Of a DNA stretch of 64,000 bases, positions 58,021 to 64,000 are shown piece after piece. The stretch spans positions 19,185 to 83,184 of the forward strand of contig JAYFQF010000034.1 in assembly GCA_034927285.1 (NCBI GenBank), read 5' to 3'. Positions within the stretch are counted from its first letter, which is position 1; each line of letters starts with the position of its first letter. The notes below the pieces were generated by a model that saw only the letters and a list, made by a program, of their open reading frames with translations, had not been told where the DNA came from and did not search any database. The position numbers were made by a program, and so were the translations under genes. This DNA is from JAYFQF01 sp034927285 (lineage in GTDB: Bacteria; Bacillota; Peptococcia; DRI-13; UBA5745).

Positions 58021-58343
58021 GACGACGGGGAAAAAGTCATGACCCGGGACCTTCAGAGAGCTGCCGGCGGCTGCGAGGCAGCGGCCCTTTGTGACACAAC
58101 TCGCCCCCGAGCTGTCGACTGAACGCTGAAAGCCCGTCTTTCAGCCAGTAGGAAGAACGGAATCCTTACCGTTATCAAAAGGCCGTATTTATCCGCCTGC
58201 GGAACAGGCTTCCCCGACCAGGAAGCCGCGAGGCAGACGGAAGATACACGAGAGAGGGCGGAGTTTTCCGTCAAAAAGAGTGGTACCGCGGAAGCCTGAG
58301 CTTTCGTCTCTTGCAAAATGGGCAGGAGACGAAAGCTTTTTTA
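58021..58343 (+). promoter_or_regulatory. T-box riboswitch, specifier read as CUC (leucine)
   Basis: GACGGG (58024-58029) and CCCGTC (58133-58138) can close stem I. Inside are the AG bulge CAGAGAG (58064-58070) and the conserved GAGCTG (58109-58114), six bases after CTC at 58100-58102. In known T-boxes the specifier lies at this distance, preceded by A and followed by a purine, as here (ACAA-CTC-G). CUC is the specifier of the Bacillus ilv-leu leader. The T-box sequence AGAGTGGTACCGCGG is at 58277-58291; its TGGT bulge fits a tRNA with discriminator A, as in tRNA-Leu. A terminator follows: stem AGCTTTCGTCTC (58299-58310) with GAGACGAAAGCT (58326-58337) and a T-run. Uncharged tRNA should permit read-through into the acyl-CoA ligase gene. 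The T-box itself is certain; the codon is an inference. Confidence 0.9.
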
Positions 58344-58414
58344 TTGTCTGAAAAAAGCCTCTCCTGACCCGGCATGAAAATCATGTTAAAATATGAAGAG
58401 AGGTGTCAGAGAAG

Positions 58415-60079
58415 ATGGATAAGCTTTGGGAAATCACTTTAGGCGATCTGCTGGATCAGCAGGCGGCCCGGCATCCGAATCAGGACTGCGTTATCTATAA
58501 CGACAGGCCGTTTCGTACAACTTATGCAGAATTCAGAGATCTGGTCAATCTCACCGCGAAAGGTTTCCTGAAGCTGGGAGTGAAGCATGGCGACCATGTG
58601 GCTATCTGGGCCACAAACGTGCCGCAGTGGATGCTCACCATGTGGGCCACGGCGAAAATCGGCGCCGTACTGGTAACCGTAAATACGAATTACAAGGTGT
58701 TTGAAGCGGAATATCTGCTGCGGCAGTCCGACACCCATACCCTGGTGATGATCGACGGCTTCAAGGACAGTAACTACGTGGAGATCATGAAGCAGCTGGT
58801 GCCGGAGCTGGAAGGCGCCAGGCCCGGAGAGTGGCAGTCGGAAGGACTGCCCTTCTTAAAAAACATCATTTTCTGCGGCGATGACTCCCACGACGGCATG
58901 ATGGGCTGGGAGGAGCTCTACGAGCTGGGCCGCCAGGTTTCCGACGAAGAACTGGCCGCCGCCCAGGCCCAGGTGGATATCCACGATGTGGTAAATATGC
59001 AGTATACCTCGGGCACCACCGGCTTTCCCAAAGGGGTTATGCTGACCCATTATAATATCGTAAACGACGGGAAGTGCATCGGGGATTGCATGAATTTCAG
59101 CATCGCCGACCGGCTCTGCATCCAGGTGCCGCTGTTCCATTGCTTCGGCTGCGTGCTGGGGGTGATGGCCGCCGTTACCCACGCCACTTCCATGATCATG
59201 GTTGAGACCTTCCGGCCGGCAGTCTCGTTAAAAGCGATCCATGAGGAGAAATGCACCGCCCTGCACGGCGTGCCCACCATGTTTATCGCCCTTTTGGACC
59301 ATCCGGACTTCAAAAAGGTGGATTTTTCCCATATGCGCACCGGCATCATGGCCGGTTCGCCCTGTCCCATCAAGGTGATGCGCCAGGTGGTGGATGAGAT
59401 GAACATGACGGAAATCACCATCGCCTACGGCCTTACCGAGGCTTCGCCGGTCTGTACCCAGACCACTGTTCACGATTCCCTGGAAGCCCGGGTATCCACC
59501 GTAGGCAAAGCCCTGCCCCATATCGAGTGTAAGGTGGTGGATCCGGAAACCGGCGAGGAATGCCCCCATGGCGTACCCGGCGAATTCATGGCCCGGGGCT
59601 ACAACATCATGAAGGGCTATTATAAGATGCCGGAGGCTACGGCCCAGGCCGTTACTCCCGAGGGCTGGCTCCATTCCGGCGATCTGGCCACCAGGGATGA
59701 ACACGGCTATTACCGCATCACCGGCCGGATCAAGGATATGATCATCCGCGGCGGGGAAAACATCTATCCCAAGGAGATCGAGGAATGCCTCTATACCAAC
59801 CCGAAGATTTCCGACGTGCAGGTGGTGGGCGTTCCCAGCGAAGCTTACGGCGAGGAAGTCATGGCCTACGTGATCTTAAACCAGGGGGAGACCATAACAG
59901 TTGAAGAGGTCAAGGAATTTTTAGCCGCCAGGATCGCCCGGCATAAGATTCCCAAATATGTCTCCTTTATTAATGAATTTCCCATGACGGCCAGCGGCAA
60001 GATCCAGAAGTTCAAGCTGCGGGATATGGCGGTTCAGGAGCTGTCCCTCCAGGATGCGGCCAATATCGAGACGGCGTAA
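58415..60079 (+). CDS. AMP-forming acyl-CoA ligase
   Basis: A 554-residue acyl-adenylate/CoA ligase: P-loop-like YTSGTTGFPKGVMLTHYN, YGLTEASPVCTQTT, GWLHSGDLATRDEHGYYRIT, GRIKDMIIRGGENIYPKEIE and the catalytic lysine region TASGKIQKFK. It resembles the YngI/short- to medium-chain group. I chose ATG 58415 (MDKLWEITLGDLLDQQA) with GAGAGGTG about 8 bases upstream; GTG 58403 is the alternative. It is the first gene behind the T-box. In this context a branched-chain acid such as isovalerate is the most attractive substrate, but the sequence does not fix it. Confidence 0.9.
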   Translation: MDKLWEITLGDLLDQQAARHPNQDCVIYNDRPFRTTYAEFRDLVNLTAKGFLKLGVKHGDHVAIWATNVPQWMLTMWATAKIGAVLVTVNTNYKVFEAEYLLRQSDTHTLVMIDGFKDSNYVEIMKQLVPELEGARPGEWQSEGLPFLKNIIFCGDDSHDGMMGWEELYELGRQVSDEELAAAQAQVDIHDVVNMQYTSGTTGFPKGVMLTHYNIVNDGKCIGDCMNFSIADRLCIQVPLFHCFGCVLGVMAAVTHATSMIMVETFRPAVSLKAIHEEKCTALHGVPTMFIALLDHPDFKKVDFSHMRTGIMAGSPCPIKVMRQVVDEMNMTEITIAYGLTEASPVCTQTTVHDSLEARVSTVGKALPHIECKVVDPETGEECPHGVPGEFMARGYNIMKGYYKMPEATAQAVTPEGWLHSGDLATRDEHGYYRITGRIKDMIIRGGENIYPKEIEECLYTNPKISDVQVVGVPSEAYGEEVMAYVILNQGETITVEEVKEFLAARIARHKIPKYVSFINEFPMTASGKIQKFKLRDMAVQELSLQDAANIETA

Positions 60080-60097
60080 GAGAAAGGAGCGATCGAG

Positions 60098-60922
60098 ATG
60101 AAGTTTGGATTTTCGACCATCGGCTGCCCGGGCTGGCTTTGGAAGGAAGTCGTATCGGCCGCCAAGGATATGGGCTACGACGGTATCGAACTCCGGGGCA
60201 TAGCCAATAAGATGTACCTGCCGGCCACCCGTACTTTCTCTTTCGAGAATTGCCTGCGGATCAGAAGTCAGCTTGAGGATATGGAACTGGAGGTCCCCTG
60301 CATCAGTACGTCGGCTTTCATCTTCAACGAAAAATATAAAGCCGAAGCCCAGAAAGAGGTGCGGGACTACGTAAACCTGGCGGGTCTTTTGGGCACCCCC
60401 TACATCCGGATATTGGCGGATAAGGTGGCGGCTCCCGGCCCCGAAGTGGATGAGAGCACGGTCATCGCCAACATCGAAGAGCTGTTGCCTTTTGCCGAAG
60501 AAAAAGACGTCACCCTTTTGGTGGAAACCAACGGCGTATATGCCGAGTCCGAAAGGCTTAAGGCTTTGATGGAAAATTTTGGCGAAGCCCCCAACCTGGG
60601 CGTGTTGTGGGATATCCATCACCCTTACCGGTACTACGGCGAGGATCCGGAGACCACCTATGAACGGCTGAAGCCCTGGATCAGGCATATCCACGTGAAG
60701 GATTCGGTCATGGAAAACGGCCGGGTGGCCTATAAAATGACCGGTTACGGCGACGTGCCGATCCGCCGGGCCCTGCACCTTCTGCAGGACGACGCCTATC
60801 CCGGTTTTGTGATGCTGGAGTGGCTGAAGCGGTGGAACGCCGATCTGGAGGACCCCGGTATCGTGTTCTCCCATTTCTTCTACGCCATGAAACGTATGTT
60901 AAAAAAGAAAGAGGGCAAATAA
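60098..60922 (+). CDS. Sugar-phosphate isomerase/epimerase-like TIM-barrel protein
   Basis: A 274-residue member of the xylose-isomerase-like TIM-barrel (AP endonuclease family 2) group: FGFSTIGCPGWLWKEVVSAA, DMGYDGIELRG, TLLVETNGVYAE, LGVLWDIHHPYR and HIHVKDSV. Glu and His/Asp residues in these strands are in the usual metal-binding positions. The substrate is unknown. It lies between the acyl-CoA ligase and the oxidoreductase subunits with tight spacing (AGAAAGGAG before its ATG, and the next start directly at its stop), so it belongs to the operon. Its role there is unexplained. Confidence 0.8.
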   Translation: MKFGFSTIGCPGWLWKEVVSAAKDMGYDGIELRGIANKMYLPATRTFSFENCLRIRSQLEDMELEVPCISTSAFIFNEKYKAEAQKEVRDYVNLAGLLGTPYIRILADKVAAPGPEVDESTVIANIEELLPFAEEKDVTLLVETNGVYAESERLKALMENFGEAPNLGVLWDIHHPYRYYGEDPETTYERLKPWIRHIHVKDSVMENGRVAYKMTGYGDVPIRRALHLLQDDAYPGFVMLEWLKRWNADLEDPGIVFSHFFYAMKRMLKKKEGK

Positions 60923-61513
60923 ATGCTGGAACTCAGAATTCACGGCCGCGGCGGTCAGGGTGTGGTCACCATGGCCGAGCTTTTGGCCAAAGCCGCGGTA
61001 AAGTCGGGGAAGGAAGCCCAGACCCTGCCGTTCTTTGGGGTGGAGCGCCGGGGCGCGGCGGTAAAGGCCTGCGTCAGAATCGACGACGAGCCTATTAAGA
61101 TCAGATCCATGTCCTATCATCCCCAGGCCGTGGCCCTGATGGCGGATAATATGCTGCCCTTTGCCCAGGCCGAGGGCTATGCGGAAGACACCTTTTTTAT
61201 CGTCAACCATGCCGAGCCCCTTCGGGGGCTCAGCCAATGGCAGTGGTCTTTGGACGCCGAAAAGGTGGCTTATGAAAATAACCTGGTCTTCGGCGGCGAG
61301 CCTTTCATCAACGTCCCCATGCTGGGGGCCGTGGCCCGGGCGGTAGGAGTGCCTCTGGAATATGTGGAGGAAGCCATCCGGGAACAATGGCAGGGAGCCA
61401 AAGCCGAGCCCAACTTAAAGGCTGCCCGCCAGGCCTACGCTTTTGTGGAGTGCCGGAGATGGCAGAACCGGGAAGACGGGGAAGAAACCGAAAAGGAGGG
61501 AGCCGCCAAATGA
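60923..61513 (+). CDS. 2-oxoacid:ferredoxin oxidoreductase, gamma subunit
   Basis: A 196-residue gamma subunit: MLELRIHGRGGQGVVTMAEL, LPFFGVERRGAAVKACVRID, and GVPLEYVEEAIREQW. This subunit helps bind coenzyme A in the pyruvate, 2-oxoisovalerate and phenylglyoxylate oxidoreductases. Its ATG follows the previous stop without a gap, and its stop overlaps the delta-subunit start (ATGA). Confidence 0.93.
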   Translation: MLELRIHGRGGQGVVTMAELLAKAAVKSGKEAQTLPFFGVERRGAAVKACVRIDDEPIKIRSMSYHPQAVALMADNMLPFAQAEGYAEDTFFIVNHAEPLRGLSQWQWSLDAEKVAYENNLVFGGEPFINVPMLGAVARAVGVPLEYVEEAIREQWQGAKAEPNLKAARQAYAFVECRRWQNREDGEETEKEGAAK

Positions 61514-61776
61514 CCAGCACCAATGAAGTCCGCCAGCCCCTGTCCCAGGGGGTAAAAGGCGCCGGCGGGCCCACCGGCACCTGGAGGACCCACAAACCGG
61601 TTTATGACGCCGCAAAATGCACCGGCTGCCTGCTTTGCTGGATTTACTGCCCCGAGGCGGTCATCGACAAAACCAGCCGGAGGATCGACTATACCTACTG
61701 TAAGGGCTGCGGCCTCTGCGCCAGGGAATGCCCCGCGGGGGCTATCACAATGATCAGGGAGGCCGAAAATGACTAA
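61510..61776 (+). CDS. 2-oxoacid:ferredoxin oxidoreductase, delta subunit (2x[4Fe-4S])
   Basis: An 88-residue ferredoxin-like subunit with two [4Fe-4S] motifs: CTGCLLCWIYCPEA and CKGCGLCARECPAGA. It carries electrons between the catalytic TPP site and ferredoxin. The start at 61510 (MTSTNEVRQPLSQG) has GGAGGGAG upstream and overlaps the gamma stop; the frame extends further upstream but without a start context. Confidence 0.93.
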   Translation: MTSTNEVRQPLSQGVKGAGGPTGTWRTHKPVYDAAKCTGCLLCWIYCPEAVIDKTSRRIDYTYCKGCGLCARECPAGAITMIREAEND

Positions 61777-62899
61777 GGTAATGAATACGGGAAATACGGC
61801 CTGCGCCATGGCGGTGAAATCAGCCGACGTGGATTTTATCGCCGCTTATCCCATTACTCCGCAAACCACCATTTCCGAGAAACTGGCGGATTATGCCGCC
61901 GCGGGCCAGCTGAAAGGCAAATACCTGCCGGTGGAATCCGAACACTCGGTGATGAGCGCCGTAGCCGCCGCCAGCGCCACCGGCGCCCGGACCTTTACGG
62001 CCACTTCCTCCCAGGGCCTTTTGTATATGCATGAAATCATCCATTTTACCGCCGGCGGCCGGCTGCCGGTAGTCATGGTGAATGTAAACCGGGCGGTCTG
62101 TTCTCCCTGGTGCCTGTATGTGGACCATCAGGACGCCATATCCCAGCGGGATACCGGCTGGCTGCAGTTTTACTGCGCCTCTCATCAGGAAATCTACGAT
62201 ACCGTGTTCTTGGCCTACAAGGTGGCGGAGGCTGTGGAAATCCCGGTGATGATCAACTACGACGGCTTTTTGCTGTCCCATTCCATGCTGCCCTTTGAGA
62301 CGGTGGACCAAGAACTCATCCAACGGTTCCTGCCGCCCAGAAAGCCCGCCTGGCGGCTGCACCCCCAGTGGGGCGGCACCTTCGGCAATGTGGCCGGGGC
62401 CGCGGAATATGCCGGCTTCCGTCAGAAGCTGGCCGACGATACCATCGCCGCCCTGCCGGTGATCGAGAAGGCCTTGGCAGAGTATGAAGCCCTGACCGGC
62501 AGAAAGCAGCCGGGGCTTATCGAGGTAAGCGGCCCTGAGGACGCTCAGGTCTTTATCCTGTCCATGGGCTCTATGGCGGCGGAAATGGAGCTGGCCGCAG
62601 AGGCTCTGCGGCAGAAGGGCGTCAAGGCAGCCGCCCTTAAGCTCCGGGTCTTCCGGCCCTTCCCCGCGGAAAAATTAGCGGCGGTCTTAAACCCCGGCAG
62701 CACTTTAGTGGTGCTGGACCGGAACCTGGCTTACGGCCATGAGGGCGGCGCCCTTTTGATGGAGGCCAGATCCGCGTTATACGATAACCAGAAGAGAATC
62801 CGGGTGGTAGGCAAATCCATGGGCATCGGCGGTCAGGACCTGCCGGCAGAAGCCCTGGCGGCAGAGATCCGGGGTCTGTTAGGGGGGGAAAAGCAATGA
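61769..62899 (+). CDS. 2-oxoacid:ferredoxin oxidoreductase, alpha subunit
   Basis: A 376-residue alpha subunit: FIAAYPITPQTTISEKLADY, YLPVESEHSVMSAVAAASAT, GARTFTATSSQGLLYMHEII and the C-terminal VLDRNLAYGHEGGAL. The Pro-Ile-Thr-Pro motif binds the TPP pyrimidine side. Features are shared by pyruvate, branched-chain oxoacid and phenylglyoxylate enzymes, so the substrate cannot be set by motifs. It overlaps delta by 8 bases and beta by 4. Confidence 0.93.
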   Translation: MTKVMNTGNTACAMAVKSADVDFIAAYPITPQTTISEKLADYAAAGQLKGKYLPVESEHSVMSAVAAASATGARTFTATSSQGLLYMHEIIHFTAGGRLPVVMVNVNRAVCSPWCLYVDHQDAISQRDTGWLQFYCASHQEIYDTVFLAYKVAEAVEIPVMINYDGFLLSHSMLPFETVDQELIQRFLPPRKPAWRLHPQWGGTFGNVAGAAEYAGFRQKLADDTIAALPVIEKALAEYEALTGRKQPGLIEVSGPEDAQVFILSMGSMAAEMELAAEALRQKGVKAAALKLRVFRPFPAEKLAAVLNPGSTLVVLDRNLAYGHEGGALLMEARSALYDNQKRIRVVGKSMGIGGQDLPAEALAAEIRGLLGGEKQ

Positions 62900-63864
62900 G
62901 CCGGGATAAGCAAGGAACAAAGAACATTTCCGTAAAACTGGCGGATCTGCCGGATTTTGAACTGATCCAATCCGGTACCGGCGGCTGTGCCGGCTGCCCG
63001 TCCCCGATGGGGCTGCGGATCGTGGGCAAGGCACTGGGGCCTAATTCCATCATGGTGATGACCCCTTCCTGCGCCGTGGCCTCCATCGGCATGCTGCCCA
63101 AGTCCAGCTACGCCGTGCCGGTTTTCAACGTCTGTTTTGCTTCCGCCGGGACTTCCGCCGCCGGCATCAGCATGGCTTTGGACGCCCAGCTGGAAAACGG
63201 GCAGCTGACCGGGGAAAAGCCCACCGTCTTTACCTGGGTGGGAGACGGCGGCACCTATGACATCGGCTTCCAGGGCATCTCGGCGGCCGCGGAACGAAAC
63301 GACGACTTTATCCATTTCTGCTATAACAATGAAGCCTACTCCAATACCGGCGTCCAGCGAAGCGGCGCCACGCCCCAATACGCTTCCACCACCACCACGC
63401 CGGCAGGCAAGACGGAGCGGAAGAAAAATATGCCCCTTTTGATGCTGGATCACCGGGCGGCCTATGTCGCCACCGCTTCCATCGCCTATCCCCAGGATTT
63501 TTACCGCAAGGTGGCCAAGGCAAAGGAAATCAAAGGCTTCCGTTATATCGAGCTCCATGCTCCCTGCGGCCCCGGCTGGAAGTTTGCCGCCAGCGACACC
63601 GTGGAATTAGGCAAGCTGGCGGTAAAAACCGGCGCCTGGCAGCTTTGGGAGGCGGAAAAGGGCAAAGTGACCGTCAATACCCCTACCCTGCAGCTGGCGG
63701 AAGGCAAGCTGCAGCCCGCACCCTTGGAAGAATACCTGAAAAAACAGGGACGCTTTGCCCAGTTGATCAAGAGCGCCGGTAAAGACGCCGCCATCGCCCA
63801 GCTCTCCGACGAGATCAGAGCCGATCTGGCGGAATTGCTGAAAAGGGCGGAAAGGCCGGAATAA
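62896..63864 (+). CDS. 2-oxoacid:ferredoxin oxidoreductase, beta (TPP) subunit
   Basis: A 322-residue beta subunit. The TPP/Mg motif is WVGDGGTYDIGFQGISAAAE, ending in CYNNEAYSNTGVQRSGATPQ. Cluster cysteines lie in GTGGCAGCPSPMG and further on at PSCAVAS and APCGPGW. It forms the catalytic core with alpha and catalyses reversible oxidative decarboxylation of a 2-oxoacid to acyl-CoA with ferredoxin. With an acyl-CoA ligase in the same operon the reductive (carboxylating) direction is plausible. It is the last gene visible in the operon. Confidence 0.93.
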   Translation: MSRDKQGTKNISVKLADLPDFELIQSGTGGCAGCPSPMGLRIVGKALGPNSIMVMTPSCAVASIGMLPKSSYAVPVFNVCFASAGTSAAGISMALDAQLENGQLTGEKPTVFTWVGDGGTYDIGFQGISAAAERNDDFIHFCYNNEAYSNTGVQRSGATPQYASTTTTPAGKTERKKNMPLLMLDHRAAYVATASIAYPQDFYRKVAKAKEIKGFRYIELHAPCGPGWKFAASDTVELGKLAVKTGAWQLWEAEKGKVTVNTPTLQLAEGKLQPAPLEEYLKKQGRFAQLIKSAGKDAAIAQLSDEIRADLAELLKRAERPE

Positions 63865-64000
63865 GCGGAGCAAAGGAATAAAGAGAGAAAAAGGCGTAAA
63901 GCCGAACAGGGAATAAGAAGCAGCACAAGAGGGAAAAGACAGTGCGAAAGCAAAACAGCACGGAAATCGCATAGGAAACGGGCGGCATTCCCCCGGGGGT
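63865..64000. other. Gene-free end of window
   Basis: This purine-rich 136-base stretch shows no start with a ribosome-binding site, no clear hairpin with a T-run and no promoter. The window ends before the next gene. Confidence 0.5.

Noticed and set aside
1..64000. tRNA, rRNA or complete transposase genes
   Set aside because: I looked for conserved tRNA ends, rRNA stretches and transposase motifs on both strands and saw none.

Overview
The window is high-GC (visibly above 55 percent), densely packed bacterial DNA from a motile, anaerobic member of the Bacillota. A Clostridia- or Negativicutes-like organism fits best, but the genus cannot be read from the sequence. The evidence is a T-box leader, a FliW/CsrA pair, CheC/CheD, a DUF6470 protein in the flgKL operon, a LytR-CpsA-Psr protein, an oxygen-sensitive Fe-S L-serine dehydratase and a four-subunit 2-oxoacid:ferredoxin oxidoreductase.

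Positions 1-37 kb are almost entirely flagellar and chemotaxis genes. First comes the end of an export-apparatus operon (fliQ partial, fliR, flhB, flhA, fliA, flgF, flgG, cheC, cheD), then a convergent chemotaxis operon cheA-cheW-cheR-cheB on the minus strand. Next is a tightly overlapping set: FliK-like, FlhB-C-like, a VanY-like pseudoenzyme, an FtsA-like ATPase and an EAL/HDOD protein. After it come flagellin with a long structured leader, a PilZ protein and FapA (DUF342), a minus-strand parA-comFB pair, and the late flagellar operon flgM-flgN-flgK-flgL-DUF6470-fliW-csrA-(FliT-like)-fliD-fliS-flgB-flgC. A methyl-accepting chemotaxis protein and a second CheW close the block. cheY, flhF and flhG are not in the window.

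Positions 37-39 kb are a decayed or accessory patch: a broken PAS/AraC regulator, an AT-rich lipoprotein flanked by two copies of one palindrome, and an S-layer-homology fragment. At 39-44 kb a minus-strand operon encodes an ABC importer (binding lipoprotein, two permeases, ATPase) together with an alkaline-phosphatase-superfamily hydrolase. Upstream of it lie a 24-bp tandem repeat and a 224-bp element related to a 223-bp element with perfect 28-bp terminal inverted repeats at 7.7 kb.

Positions 44.7-58 kb carry two surface or secreted proteins (copper-amine-oxidase-N-like, and beta-propeller plus CARDB-like), a purB-potABCD operon, a small unknown protein, an LCP protein, L-serine dehydratase and a secreted CAP-domain protein.

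The most interesting unit is at 58-63.9 kb. A canonical sigma-A promoter and a T-box riboswitch, whose specifier I read as CUC (Leu), precede no tRNA synthetase or classical leucine gene. They precede an acyl-CoA ligase, a TIM-barrel isomerase-like protein and the gamma, delta, alpha and beta subunits of a 2-oxoacid:ferredoxin oxidoreductase. The simplest reading is a tRNA-controlled salvage route in which a branched-chain acid such as isovalerate is activated to its CoA ester and reductively carboxylated to the oxoacid precursor of leucine.
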